From contig VSDK01015859.1 in assembly GCA_009767595.1 (NCBI GenBank), positions 1 to 64,000 of the forward strand: 64,000 nt of DNA, given 5' to 3'. The DNA comes from Symbiodinium kawagutii. Taxonomy: Eukaryota; Sar; Dinophyceae; Suessiales; Symbiodiniaceae. The notes under the pieces were generated by a model, which did not search any database, was not told the origin of the DNA, and saw only the letters and a list, made by a program, of their open reading frames with translations. Position numbers and translations under genes: made by a program. Shown here piece by piece: positions 33,338-44,672 of this stretch; position 1 is the stretch's first letter; every line of letters begins with the position of its first letter.

Positions 33338-34311
33338 GTATTCATCTCTCCCAGAAACCATCAACCCCGGGAAATGCAGAGAACAGGGAACTTTCAGGGC
33401 TGGAACAGGGCACTGGTAGAAAGGATGCCCTGAGCAAGAATTGGAAGTAGTGAGAGTTTCCAATCCAATGATTTTGCACCAAACAGGCGCGATTTCATTG
33501 ATTGACTCCGTTGATTCAGTTGATGCTGGTTGTGCACATCCCATATGGGTGAAGATCTGCAAAATCACCGAAGAGCCTGTGATGGCGATCCCATGGTTGC
33601 GGCCAGCCCGGGACCCGTCATGTCATGATTTCTTTGCGGCTGTAAAAGGTACATCCGCAACTTAAAGCTGTGACCATGTACCTATGGCGTCTTGGAATAG
33701 CTCGATGGCACCCCGGGTCTGCCGGTGTCACATCTACCAGTTGCTTGTAGCAACATGTTTTTGTCACAGCGTCATGCAAGCAGCCAAGAGTATCTAGGGA
33801 TGCCTCGCCATGAGCTATCTAGATAGCTGGATCTATTTGTCGTGCAGGCCGACATGGCTTGACATCACTCACGACTACGCCCACCACTTCCCTTAAGCCT
33901 CCTGTTGGCATGATTGATTGACATTTTCAGCGAGGAGAGCATCCAACGTCCTTCGCAAATCTCACAAGAGGGGATGGTTTGTCTTGCCCAAACACTCTAT
34001 TCATGTTGTATTTGCCTACAAACAGGGAAGTGTTGGTCAATTTCCGCCATACCAATGAAGTATTTGGGTTCGTTCGGCCCGTCTTAACGCAGTTTCAGGT
34101 ATCCAAAAATCCGGCTTGGATACATAGCATCAAAATGTTGATGTGACGTTCCTACCTCCAACCGCAGACGTCAAGCCTGGACTAGAGCTGTTGTGGAGGA
34201 GAAATTTGTGGAGCATTTGAAAGCCGTCACTTCTTCACTTGCTTGATATTGTGATTTTATATTTTTTTTGTTTACCCTGACCTGAACATGACACTAATAT
34301 ATTCCTAGGTC

Positions 34312-34400
34312 CTACTTGGTGATTTTTAACAGTATCCCAAAATTCAGGAGGGTTGGTTGGTTGGCTAATATATTTGAGAGCTTTGAACCACCAATGAGCC
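34312..34400 (+). mobile_element. Family C element, diverged
   Basis: TACTTGGTGATTTTTAACAG at the left, GCTTTGAACCACCAATGAGC at the right, with GGTTGGTTGGTTGGCTAATAT inside. Confidence 0.55.
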
Positions 34401-34997
34401 TTGCTCTGAGCCATGACACTGCGTACATTCCAACTTGGGGGGCGGTGATCTTGAATCAGGTGAACTTCATGACGATGATACCGGAAACTGCATGTCCGGC
34501 CCTCGGAGAACAGACAGACCTGTCAGGGGATTCGTGAAAACTGCAGTGATCTAAGAGTTCGCTGGCTGGAAAGGCACCATGTTTTGTAGAGAAATCTGCT
34601 TGGAAACCATCCGTTTTCATAGTTGAAAACCATCCTTTCCTAGGAAACCCCTGGGTAAAGCATCAATGATTGGTGGATTTTCCATTGCGAACTGTTCACC
34701 ATTTCGGCTAGCCGATTGGATGACTTGGTGAACTCACCATTTCAGGACTCCGATTCATCAAACATCCGGTTTCAAGCGGGGCAACCCCTCATTGGGGTAA
34801 GGTGAGGGGATGGACATAACAGATTAGTTCACCAGGGGTACAGGGCCCCTTGACACACAGCCATAGTTCTGCAGGTGGCGTTTGACCTTACCCCGTTGAT
34901 TTGTGGCATTTCCCACCGTGTATTCACTAGCATTTACATAGTCATAAAATGATCCAGTTTTGTAGGTATATCGGTATACCGGTATACCCTACATGCA

Positions 34998-35177
34998 ATG
35001 TCTAGCTCTGACCCAGCGGAGGTTGTGACTTCGCCGGACAAATCAACGAGATCTAGCCACTTCGACCACGCCAACCCAAAGAAAACTGGGCCCTCGACTA
35101 ACCTGGACGATTCATCTCCCCAGAGGATAGTCCTGAGGTGCTATGAGCTGGTGTTTTCCGGCGATCAATTCTACTGA
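34998..35177 (+). CDS. 59-codon ORF, possible first exon of an unkn­own gene
   Basis: ATG to TGA encodes MSSSDPAEVVTSPDKSTRSS, then HFDHANPKKTGPSTNLDDSS and a hydrophobic end (PQRIVLRCYELVFSGDQFY). The hydrophilic Ser/Thr-rich start with coding-like third positions suits the N-terminus of a larger protein; GAGCTG|GTGTTT or TCCG|GCGATC could be donors. Confidence 0.4.
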   Translation: MSSSDPAEVVTSPDKSTRSSHFDHANPKKTGPSTNLDDSSPQRIVLRCYELVFSGDQFY

Positions 35178-35179
35178 GT

Positions 35180-35518
35180 TCATCTCAGTCCTCTCCTTTG
35201 GCAATGAGTCATGGAATGGTCATTCATAGTCAACTGGTTCTTGGCAGTTCGTGAGTCCTCATGATCCTCAACTTTTCTGAGGTGTTCAATGATGGCTCCG
35301 CATGAGTGGAATGAATGTTTGTTGCCCCCTCTCACCTGAGGGTCTCTATATTTGACGCCACTGGTTACGTGGCCCACTTCTCCTCTTCGACATACCCAAA
35401 ACTGAAGTGTCCACCCATGGATCTCACCTAGCCATCGATAGATGTTGCTGATTTTGGATCCATCTTGAACTGTGTGACATCTTACATAGAACCTCAGCAC
35501 AGTGCACGACTCAACCAA
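35180..35518 (-). CDS. 112-aa minus-strand ORF, unknown
   Basis: ATG to stop. The frame includes SKISNIYRWLGEIHGWTLQF and EHLRKVEDHEDSRTAKNQL and is moderately protein-like, but no family is recognised and its strand opposes the neighbouring genes. It could be a remnant of a mobile element. Confidence 0.25.
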   Translation of the reverse strand: MVESCTVLRFYVRCHTVQDGSKISNIYRWLGEIHGWTLQFWVCRRGEVGHVTSGVKYRDPQVRGGNKHSFHSCGAIIEHLRKVEDHEDSRTAKNQLTMNDHSMTHCQRRGLR

Positions 35519-35873
35519 CTGAACGAACTACAGCAAAAATGCCCGCAAACCACCACAAACGATGGAAAATCATCCACTTTGCCAGATATCTTCCTGTAAC
35601 CAAATCCTATGACAGCCTCTCCAAAGACAACTTGCCAGCTTCAGCTTGTGCAGTTCCCCCAGCGCTGTCAGGCTTAGAGTTTGTTGGAGGTGATGGCGAC
35701 TGTTGAGGCACAGCTCGAGCTTGGTGTTGTTGGGATGGCTTGGCGAAGCACCAACCAGTTGCTGGGTGCCAGATCCGCTGCGAAGATGGTCGACCAGCAA
35801 ATTTTCTCGTAGATCCAGCGGTTGGTTCAACACCGCGCGTCGTAGCTTTGATCAACCTGTCAATCTTTTGAGA

Positions 35874-35991
35874 TGGTTGTGGGTCAAAACCCTGTACCTG
35901 GTTCCCCCATCATTAACGATTGTTTTCCCTATACTCTTGTTGGTGACTATTATCCCCATTATTGGATGGTTAATATTGACACGTAGCCACA
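35874..35991 (-). mobile_element. Family A element, reverse orientation
   Basis: GGTTGTGGGTCAAAACCCTG at the left, GGTTAATATTGACACGTAGCC at the right. A shorter, forward A-like piece follows at 35992-36050. Confidence 0.7.
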
Positions 35992-36764
35992 TGGTTGTGG
36001 GTCAATGTTAACCAATCCAAAAATTGGGGATCTTCACCGGGGTATTGACCCACATATGTATATAATCATCGCAACTCACGAGATGTTCATCGTTGCAATC
36101 ATTGGGCTGGTTAGCTGTAGCAGGTCCACGTTACAACCTGGTGATTGGGCTCCTCAACTTCTGGTGCACAGTGAAGAGTCTTGCTGGAGCGGTGATGTTT
36201 TCATGAGATGATTCTTGTGGTTGGTTGATCATAACTACGAGATGCTTACGGACAAGTAGAGTACAATCTTGAATAGAATCATATTGAGGAATTCATGATC
36301 GTCATGACTGCATCATACTGAATCTATTTGTAAAACTATTGTAATCAGTACCTAAACATAATATTAATGATTACAAACAAAGTAACCCTCCTGTCATTTT
36401 TGTTCCTGTTTGACCGGTTCCGCGTGAACGATCGGTTTACTTGAATCCATCAGGAGAATTCCTGGTTAAGCAACCACAAAGGTTGGGATATCCTTTGGTG
36501 AAGTCACCTGGCTGCCTGGAAATCTGCCGTAGAAACAGCTGTTTTCCCAAAGTTTCCTGGAACCCATGGTGATTTTCCATTGACAAATGCAGCTGTTTAC
36601 CCACGGCAGCAGTACACTACAGTAGTAGGGGAGTTTTCACAGCTCAATGGCAGGCCATCTCGTCTGACAATGCGCGGTGCTCGAAAAAGGGGGTTTCTCT
36701 ACAGGTCGTGCTGGCATGTTGTGCAGCCATGGTTTTGGAGAAGCTGCATGCATTCTTGTTGTTG

Positions 36765-37345
36765 AGTAATGCAACCCCCCTGATTAGTGTATGCCCCCCC
36801 CCCACAAGGTCAACAAGGTCAGTAAGGTCTGTCCATATCATGAAAAAAAGGAACCCCCCTAATTAATCGACCCCCTAGAGAGATGAGAGATGAGAAATGG
36901 ATAAGAGTATAGTGAGAACCACGGGGATTGAGGATCAGGATCCAGCTCCAGCATGAGGGTGGTGAGAATGATGAGCATCAATACCAATGAGCTGAGAGCT
37001 GTTTGCTTGAAAATAGGCAGCAATGAGCTGCTGAGCATGGGGAAGGATCTGGAGTAAGCATGGCTCGGCCATGATGATCTGAGCAATTTCTACGACTACT
37101 GAGCCCACTAGCCATGAGAAGTAATTAAGCTAAGAAGAGAACTAATTAGAATTGGAACTAATTTTAAAACACAAATTAGAATTGGAACTAATTTTAAAAC
37201 ACACTAAACAATTAGTTTGAAAACAGAATAGGGATCCAGAGGGGGTTGATTAACTGGGGGGGGGAATCAGCACCTAATTAACTTGAGTAAGGACCAGGGT
37301 CTGGAGATGACTTGGGGGTTGATTAATTGGGGGGGTTGATTAATC
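36765..37345. mobile_element. Element bounded by ATTAATC and C/G-tract inverted repeats
   Basis: Left part: AACCCCCCTGATTAGTG and AACCCCCCTAATTAATCGACC. Right part: GGGGGTTGATTAACTGGGGG, GGGGGTTGATTAATTGGGGG and GGTTGATTAATCC. The C-rich and G-rich halves are inverted copies about 400 bases apart. A duplicated phrase TTAGAATTGGAACTAATTTT lies at 37143-37198. Confidence 0.55.
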
Positions 37346-37942
37346 CTACCTTTGCACTATCCTGTGGCAGGGGGAGGATTTTATTTAGAGCGGTATTTCA
37401 TGGCATGATTCCATTTTTTCATGGGATGATTCTTAGCATTCGGTATCTTCATGGTATCTGTATGTACCTGTAGGATTCCATGGATTCTACTGCTAGATCA
37501 TGTTGGATCCACATCACGAATCACCAGCCATTGAAGGTAAACTGGGGAGGTCTCTGAGCAGGTTGCACGCCAGGTTGCCTCTGAGCAGCTTGGAAGTTTA
37601 CAGCTGACACTGTTGCTTCTTGTCAATCGAAGTCTTGGGCACTCTGAGTCACCGTGTGCTTCAACTGGGAATTCATTCAGATGTTATGGATTGTTCTGTG
37701 AGGTTTGCGTTCATGATGATGAATGATGATGAATGTTCTTGTTGAATCCTGTTGATATCTACTGGTTACTGGTCTATTTGTCTACCTGTAAATTGATCGA
37801 TCCAATTATAATTATGTTCCTTTTTTTCTATTTATCTATATATATATATCTTTCTGTCTACCCATGCCTACATCTATTTCTACGTATCTATGTCTCTGTC
37901 ATTACTGAGTCATTACCTGTCTATCAATTTTGCCACCTGCAG

Positions 37943-38068
37943 TGCATCGCAGTTGGCAGTGCGCTGTATCTGCAGAGGGCAATGACTTCCCGCGATGCCA
38001 AAACAGACAATCCAAGGGCGTTTTGTTTGCCCATACTCAATCTGGGCTTCTGGTACCTGGGGATTGAT
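37943..38068 (+). CDS. Candidate exon, unknown gene
   Basis: Acceptor CACCTGCAG|T, donor GAT|GTCTAG, 42 codons beginning CIAVGSALYLQRAMTSRDAK and ending PILNLGFWYLGID. Partly hydrophobic; no family recognised. Confidence 0.35.
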
Positions 38069-38208
38069 GTCTAGGTTTCTATGTGCCGGAGTACCCTTGA
38101 GTTGTTTTCCAGCATGCTGTTCACAATTGACTTTCCTGAAATGCACTGCTGTGCTGCGGGCTGCGCTCCCAAGGACCTTGCTTGGCACTGGTAAAGTGCA
38201 CTTGTAAA

Positions 38209-38369
38209 GTGTTGCGATGTGCGTGTTCGGCCCGGCATCCTGGGGTGGGAGGAACTACGCATGGATCAACGGATCACCAAAGATATCAAGAGATCCCAAG
38301 GAGCCTGGGTATGGCTACACTACTAGGATCTACAAGGTTCGACCCGGAGGCCCCTGGTACCTGGTGCAG
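38209..38369 (+). CDS. Candidate exon, unknown gene: WGGRNYAWINGSPKIS
   Basis: The frame reads CVFGPASWGGRNYAWINGSP, then RDPKEPGYGYTTRIYKVRPG and GPWYLVQ, and stops exactly at a consensus donor CAG|GTATGT. The aromatic and glycine-rich sequence is clearly protein-like. I cannot assign a family. Confidence 0.45.
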
Positions 38370-38889
38370 GTATGTGGTTTTGCGCAACAGTTGGGAAACT
38401 TCTTTGCGACAGGGATATTGGATCTCAATTCTCGTGGAATGGTTCCATGGTCAATGGTCCAATGCACCTGACATCACCTGGACGTGACCATTTTTGTTGT
38501 CATCAAGGTGTCAAGCGGATCGCTGATGGGTGTGACCAAAAACTTGAGCCCCTTCTGTACAGTCTCACAAGGTGTTTGCAGCAGTAGGGTAAGCGTACCC
38601 CTATTTTCATGCTTCGAAAATGTTCATTTTTGGAATGGTGTGCGGGGGCACGTCATTTCTGATTGGATGATTTTAAGATAAATTTTGTGTCACCTAAGGC
38701 CCTAGTAGTTGGGACGATTGATTCACTCATGTTGTTGGAATGGGCTGTAGAGACTGGTAGCATCCGGTAGCCCGGAATTAGCTAAGTTGGGTCAAAATTA
38801 AGTAGGGCAACGATTGATTAACGTAGACGCAACTACACAGAAATGGCTTACTACGCCACTTATAACTGGGGGGTCACCAATCTGTAACC

Positions 38890-39050
38890 ACCAACCGGCA
38901 TTTGCACCTCCCCCGCGGTCCCCACCCAGGCCCAAGCGGTCACACCGGCGTGGTCAACAAGACTTGAGTGCCTGACTCGGAAGCCCCAAATCCAACAGTT
39001 GCGTGACATGGTCGATGGTAACAACGTAGCACTAGCGAGAACCAACAACC
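38890..39050 (+). CDS. Candidate exon, unknown gene
   Basis: One frame is open as PAVPTQAQAVTPAWSTRLEC, then LTRKPQIQQLRDMVDGNNVA and LARTNNQ, running into a family B element. The borders are not fixed. Confidence 0.3.
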
Positions 39051-39062
39051 AGAGGGTTACAA

Positions 39063-39180
39063 ACCACAAGCCACAGATGATGGGGAACCCCAAAAAATGG
39101 ATAAAATGGTGGGTTTACTAATAACAACGTTTGTTCAAATTGGATGATTTTGAAGGTACTGCTACTTTGAGATACCGCCA
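39063..39180 (+). mobile_element. Family B element, diverged
   Basis: GATGGGGAACCCCAAAAAATGG at the left, GATGATTTTGAAGGTACTGCT..TTTGAGATACCGCC at the right. Confidence 0.55.
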
Positions 39181-39538
39181 AATCATGTTGCCGATTTTTG
39201 TCATAATTTGTCAAGAAACACAATAGGGAGTCATAGCCATAAGCAAGAAGATCAGGAATCATGATTGTTTTTTGGGGCGATGGATGTCAATGGTATATCA
39301 TCCACTCGAAGATGTGGGAACCTCGAGTGGTTGCCCCGATGCGAATTCTTCGTTGCGCTCGCGCACGTCTCTTAATGGAGGCGTTCGAACGCTTCGCAGG
39401 AAGCTGCATGTGAGAAGTTGACATGGTGGAAGTGGGTAATGAATTGTGATGAATGATCAAATATTCAGCAAGTGGTTGGAATGGTGATGAGAGAGCCAGG
39501 CAAATCGACCACTTACATCCACTTGCTTATCATTTGAT

Positions 39539-39650
39539 GGTTTCTCAAGTCATAGGGTACCCAAAAAATGATTGGCATTTATTACTATAAGTGGTTACTA
39601 TGTTGCTACTGTAGTGGATGATTTGGGGGTACCCCTATTTTGAGAAATGC
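39539..39650 (+). mobile_element. Family B element
   Basis: GGTTTCTCAAGTCATAGGGTA at the left, GGGGGTACCCCTATTTTGAGA at the right. Confidence 0.75.
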
Positions 39651-40524
39651 CCATTTGGAAGTACATCATCACCGATTTGTGGTTATGGTTTGCTAAGTTC
39701 ATTGGGGCTGGTGATTCGACGAGTGGCATCACTGGTGCAAAAGTACCTCTAAGCAAGCAGAAATCGCAATGGATCGTTTGCCAATCAGTTTTGATGTAAG
39801 GAAACCCACTTGAAGGGCTACAAGTGCAACAAATCTGGTCCTGGTACATCCTGGTCTTGATGTTTTGGGTTGCAGAAAGGCTGGGGAGAAACATGTTAAC
39901 TGAAACTCCGTTGCCATTGGGGTCAGAGCCAAAGGGTTTCCAAGGTTGATTTTTCCCATCCATGAACCACTGCTTGGTCCGGCAAGTTCTCGTTTGTTAT
40001 GAAGGGAGATTTATTGAAAGATATCAACATACTATCATACTCTAACATACGTTTTTGAAAGATATTCAATTACTATACAATGAGACTTCTCCAAGAACAG
40101 ATGTAGCTCCAACATGCTGCAACCCCCTGAAGGGGGGAACCGGCATGCGGACCATCACGTGACGTCGTGACCCGAATGCCGGTAGACTGACTCCAAAAGC
40201 GAGTCCGCAGTGAATTCAGTCGGAAAAAAACAAGCGTTGAGACGGCGATGTCGGCCACTGGGGGTGGAGATCAATTGTAGATCCCAATTCCGAGATCTGG
40301 TGATTTCAGATATCCAGAAGTTAGACCACATCAAATCACCCTGTTCGACAGTCGTGGTTGACACTGCAAACCTGGATCCACATTAGGGGCCCTGCCAAGG
40401 TTCCGGGCAGGGAACTGGTTGTTGGCTATCTGGAGAGCATTCAGCAGATCTAGGGATACTTGGATGAGCATTTTTTGGAACAGCTGAGTGCTCATCTTCT
40501 TTAGCAGGACCTGATAGGGTCAGG

Positions 40525-40622
40525 TGTTTCCAAAGCCATAGGGGTACCCCAAAAAATGGTAGGGTTGTTGTCATAAATTATTTATATTTGATGATTTGGG
40601 GGTACCCCTATATTGAGAAACC
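40525..40622 (+). mobile_element. Family B element, well preserved
   Basis: GTTTCCAAAGCCATAGGGGTA then CCCC at the left; GGGGGTACCCCTATATTGAGA then AACC at the right; core ATTATTTATATTTGATGATTT. Confidence 0.8.
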
Positions 40623-40683
40623 ATGGGTCAATACCTGATCTCTACTTCTTGGCGGAGCTTCCACCATGTAAAGGATGGTACTC

Positions 40684-40935
40684 TCAGTGGCACCTCTTCC
40701 AGTGGCCGCAGATCTTGATCACCTGTTCCTTGGAAACAGATGTATAGACCAGATGGCCTTCGGATTTAGACCCAGTCGTGTCGCCATTTGGAAGACTCAA
40801 TTCAGATGAAACAAGACCACCACAGTCCTGTGAAACCGCTTCGTCTCCTTGAGCTTGGGAAGATCGAAGGAATAGGCAGCCCAAAGGACCAGGAGATTGG
40901 CTTTTTCTCCCTGAAGCGCACACACACACACACAC
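40684..40935 (-). CDS. Minus-strand ORF, Ser-rich, unknown
   Basis: The frame reads GCLFLRSSQAQGDEAVSQDC, then GGLVSSELSLPNGDTTGSKS and EGHLVYTSVSKEQVIKICGH. It starts in an AC microsatellite, so the ATG is not credible, but the body is protein-like. Possibly an exon of a minus-strand gene or element (see also 40383-40545 on the same strand). Confidence 0.3.
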   Translation of the reverse strand: MCVCVCASGRKSQSPGPLGCLFLRSSQAQGDEAVSQDCGGLVSSELSLPNGDTTGSKSEGHLVYTSVSKEQVIKICGHWKRCH

Positions 40936-40940
40936 ACACT
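40918..40940 (+). repeat. (CA)n microsatellite
   Basis: Eleven CA units. Confidence 0.9.
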
Positions 40941-41616
40941 GCTAAGCAGAGTCAAAGCTTTTGAGGATTTGATTGCTGATCCTATCGGAAAACACGTTGG
41001 ATTCCTTGCCTTTGATTATCCAACATGGGGAATCGGGGGCGTAAGCCGACCAACAGAGCTGGTGTTTTTTACAAATTTATGTCACTGATCCATCATACAC
41101 CATATGTTTCTCTTGATTTTTGCCTCCAACAAAATGCCAACAAATCTGTCAGCACACCCAACTGTGGCCTCCACATGCATTTAACCCAATTCGGAGAGCA
41201 GGCAGTAACAGATCTACATAGATAGCCCTGGACATCCTTGGACACGTTGTTTCTAGCCAGTATTCTGCGCTCATGTTTTGAAGCAAACTATCATTGATGC
41301 GCTCTAGCCGCCTTCATGGGGGCTTCTGATGGTTTGCGTAGGCGAGTGCCGAGAAGCCATGCATGGGCGACTGTTGAAACCTTGGAAATCAAAGGGGACA
41401 GCCCACCGAAGAAGCACATGGTTTAGCAATGGCTATTTCATGTTATTTCCATCCCTGCTTAGGCATGCTTTGTTGCTTGTTGGTTGTATTATTGTTGGTC
41501 ATTACAGCTAGAAAGCATGTGGTTTCAATACAGCAGCCAAAAATAGCAATTGCATGACAGGTGATATAAGTTATATCGTCGTATTCCGTATTCCGTATTC
41601 CTCTCGTTTCATAAGT

Positions 41617-41748
41617 GTTAATCCTGGATTGATTAGTCACAGGTTTATTAATTGCAGTGGTACCGGGTATCATTTGAATGGGAAACCAAGGCTTTTGGCC
41701 GATACCCCCTATTCATCAAGCATGTGTTTATTAATCCAGGGTTGGCAT
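41617..41748 (+). mobile_element. Family D inverted-repeat element
   Basis: GTTAATCCTGGATTGATTAG at the left and GTTTATTAATCCAGGGTTGG at the right. Core AATGGGAAACCAAGGCTTTTG and GATACCCCCTATTCATCAA. Shared with 47046-47165 and 50921-51003. Confidence 0.65.
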
Positions 41749-42093
41749 TACAAGCTAATTTGCAACAAACACAGACCCAAGCATGCCGGAACCCTTGTAG
41801 GTGGCATCCCTCCTGACTGCTTCAACAAATAGTGGTTTCCCTTAAAGACCTTGCCAGTTTCGCTGTCGATTATACTTGCTTCAGTTCATTAATATATCAA
41901 CCATCAGAACTAGCATTCTCATGACACAAACCATCATTTGCCTATATTCATCATTAATTATGTATTGATATCATCATACATATACATACATCCCTACAGA
42001 CTGTTGATTTTGCTTCGGAACTTCAGAACTCAATCCAGCTATTGACTTGTGGTGCGTATTCTGCTGGCTTTGATGATGTTGAAGATAATCCCC

Positions 42094-42178
42094 AGGTTGC
42101 GCATGACGCTGCGCGCCAATTCGCATGGTGCTGCGGACTCCGTGCGGGAGTTGGAGTCGCTCGCAGCGGAGGCACACT
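42094..42178 (+). CDS. Candidate exon, unknown gene
   Basis: After CCCCAG|G one frame reads LRMTLRANSHGAADSVRELE then SLAAEAH, with strong third-position GC. An overlapping frame is also open, so the reading frame is not certain. Confidence 0.3.
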
Positions 42179-42352
42179 GATCCGCATGAGCCCCTCACCT
42201 GGAGTTCATCATAGGATGATGATGGTCAAGTGGATGATTTGGATATATTTGGATGGTGATTTTGATGCTCAATTGGTGGTTGTGGTCTATATGCTGGTCA
42301 GTTTGAAATGATCATTGGTAAAATCTGGCGATTTTTTGTGGTTTTTACCTAG

Positions 42353-42427
42353 CTGGCACATCGAAGGTGTCGCCATGGACCCTCTGGCGCTCCCCATCGA
42401 CTCATTGGAAGAGCTTTGTTTTGGGGG
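42353..42427 (+). CDS. Candidate exon, unknown gene
   Basis: The frame WHIEGVAMDPLALPIDSLEE then LCFGGS is coding-like, after an AG in CTAG|CTGG. No family is recognised. Confidence 0.3.
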
Positions 42428-42898
42428 TTCCTGGATATGTTCCCATCAACCAACCCAATGACTAACTTCGGTTGATGACTTTTCCCAGCCATACTGGTAA
42501 CAGTTCGCGGGCTGGACAATCACCATAGTTTATTCTAGAGATTCTGGGAATAAATTATCAAGAAATGATGAATTTTCCATTGCTAGCTTAGATTACCACA
42601 AGATACCACAAGTTAATTTAGAGATAATGGTGATTAACAACGGTAGTATGTGCTTTCTTGACAAGTTTTCATTTTCATGATCATAGCGACTAATGGCCAT
42701 GCTGAACCAGTTTCATTTTTTTCATTTGGTTACTTGTATAGCGACTTCGGCCTTATCAGCCTTACAAGTACTTTCTCCAGACAACCCTTCAGGTCACCCT
42801 GCTGCTCAGCTTGCTTGGTGTTGAAGCACTAGCGGTGCGTAGCGTAGCAGGTAATACGGGCATTTTACGATGTAGGACTTCCTATCATTTCAAGGGGC

Positions 42899-43331
42899 TG
42901 ATAGGAGCCCCCCCAAAAGGAGACCCCCAAAAAAATCGTGACAAATAGTGACATTTAGTGACATTTAGTGACAAATAAGGAAATTTAGTGACAGATAGTG
43001 AAAAATAGTGACAAATAGTGGGATGTTAGATTAAACTCAGCTAATGATGATCTGAGGATATATCATACCTCTTAAGTATAGGAGGGGAAAAATAAAGGAA
43101 ACAATAGTGAAAAATAGTGAAAAATAAGAAACTTAGTATAGGGGAAAAAATAAGGAAAATAGTGAAAAATAAGGAAAAATAGGGAAACATAGGGAAAGAT
43201 AGTGAAAAATAAGAAGATTAATGCACAACAAAAAATAAGAAAAAATCAGGAAAAAATAGGAAAAATAAGGAAGCAGTCAGTTAACCTGATGTGAGCATGT
43301 TTGGGGGGGCTCCTTTTTCGGGGGGCTCCTA
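42899..43331. mobile_element. Element with TAGGAGCCCCCCC inverted ends and internal AAATAGTGA repeats
   Basis: The left end TAGGAGCCCCCCCAAAAGGAG is inverted at the right as CTCCTTTTTCGGGGGGCTCCTAA. Between them is an A-rich degenerate repeat of GTGACAAATAGTGA and GTGAAAAATAAGGA words. No coding capacity. Confidence 0.65.
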
Positions 43332-43625
43332 AGTGACTCTTGATCATTAGGCAATCCACCTAAACAGCATGGGTTCTCCCTGGGAACCCTCAAAAGGAAG
43401 GGTTCACTGCTAGACTCATGTTTTTGTAGGGTTGCATTTTCGAGGACAAGCATCGCCCACGAAAAGGGCATGAACCGACTGGAATATTTGTAACAGATTT
43501 CCGATTTCTCCCCAACAAAAATATCAAATGGTCATCCCTATGAAAGTTGCTTGCTTCATGTTGCTTCCCTTAGAGTTCATGCTGTCCGGCCAGCTTCCGC
43601 CCAGGCGGGTGAAGCGGATGGAAAG

Positions 43626-43690
43626 ATGTCGTCTTCCAAGGCGGAAAAGGAGGTGCTGGACCCTTGGCGGCGATGGGGGTCCTCCCAAGG
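43626..43690 (+). CDS. Possible first exon of the SLC33A1-like gene
   Basis: ATG opens MSSSKAEKEVLDPWRRWGSS then Q and a split Gly, meeting a donor-like site AAGG|GTAGCA, with a stop just beyond. A hydrophilic, Ser-rich start would suit the cytosolic N-terminus of this transporter family. The join to the next exon is not proven; the exon at 44395 has its own ATG. Confidence 0.3.
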
Positions 43691-43799
43691 GTAGCAACGC
43701 GAGCGCGTGATTTTTCCATGAGTCAAAAAGGTGGTTTTCAGCCATTCACCGGGAAGTCTTGAACTAGTCTTGACCATTCAGAATTGGCAGGTGATACAA

Positions 43800-43886
43800 C
43801 CAGGGCAGTTGTTTAACCACTATTATTGTTGGTTACTATTCCCCACTATTGAATACTATTGGTTGGATGATATTGACCCATAGCCA
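43800..43886 (-). mobile_element. Family A element, truncated, reverse orientation
   Basis: ACTATTATTGTTGGTTACTA then GATGATATTGACCCATAGCC. The G-rich half of the family is missing. Confidence 0.6.
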
Positions 43887-44394
43887 TTTGAGTTCTGTTT
43901 AGAGCGGACGTATGTGGGAGACCAATTCGTTGGGCATTTTGTAACGATGGAGCTGTCAATGGTTTGGTGGCACCGATGCAGTGAAGCATTGTAGGAAGGT
44001 AAGTGTGTAAGTGTGTATTTTTAAACACAGACAGAAAGAAAACAAATCAATCACGACCCAATGAACCCTCCAATTTTGATGGTAGCTCGCAAATTGCTGT
44101 AATTCGCAACTTGCTGATGGTAACTCCCAAATTCCTTATTTTTTTGGGATCCGTGATTTTAAACTCTGATAACTTCCACGGCACAAATATCCATGCTTTG
44201 GGTCACCTGAGCGTTGAATGTTGAGGCGATCCCTGATCCGATGCTCACAAAAGAACGCTTTCAATTTGGGCGGGTCTCATGTTGCTTTAGGAACTTCATG
44301 TCCCTAACTCTGTGTTGACGTTCCCAAGGCCAACAGGGTAACCCAGTTGCGACAGCAAGTTGTAAGACACGAAGTCAACAGCACCGCATCGCTC

Positions 44395-44472
44395 ATGGCT
44401 GACTCTGAGGTGTCCGACCTCACTGGAGACTATCTCAATGTTTGTTTGTTGCTGGTGCTGTACACTCTTCAG
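44395..44472 (+). CDS. SLC33A1: SLC33A1-like exon 1: start and first helix
   Basis: ATG then ADSEVSDLTGDYLNVCLLLV and LYTLQ, 26 codons. It corresponds to the D(L)..I.LLL.LY.LQG start of the family. The donor is GC (CAG|GCGAAG). The same frame is open 78 bases upstream, so an earlier exon joining at about 44328 (CCCAAG|G) is possible. Confidence 0.8.
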
Positions 44473-44551
44473 GCGAAGCAACCGCAGTAACCGCTGGCAA
44501 CATGCGCAACATGATGAGCAACATGGTTCAGAATCCCGCCCTGTAATCCCT

Positions 44552-44672
44552 AGCCTTCCACTTGCCTTTTAACATTGGTAACCCACCCCAGTCACAACAA
44601 TATTAGCAAATATTAGGAACCAGCTGGTTACCTACTATGATGGTAACTGGAAGGGTGGGAAATGTTAAGATC
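44552..44672 (+). mobile_element. Family F inverted-repeat element
   Basis: GCCTTCCACTTGCCTTTTAA at the left and GATGGTAACTGGAAGGGTGG at the right, with AACCAGCTGGTTACCTACTA inside. A second copy is at 61838-61939. Confidence 0.65.

Larger units (their letters stand above)
32224..43625 (+). other. Region with unassigned plus-strand coding islands
   Basis: It lies between the two identified transporters. Islands with coding-like composition, donor-like sites and plus-strand orientation occur at 32505-32636, 33275-33337, 34998-35177, 37943-38068, 38209-38369, 38890-39050, 42094-42178 and 42353-42427. They may belong to one or more genes I cannot name. Minus-strand frames at 35180-35518, 35570-35855, 39598-39963 and 40684-40935 also look protein-like. 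Elements of families A, B, C, D and two larger inverted-repeat elements fill the rest. Confidence 0.4.
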
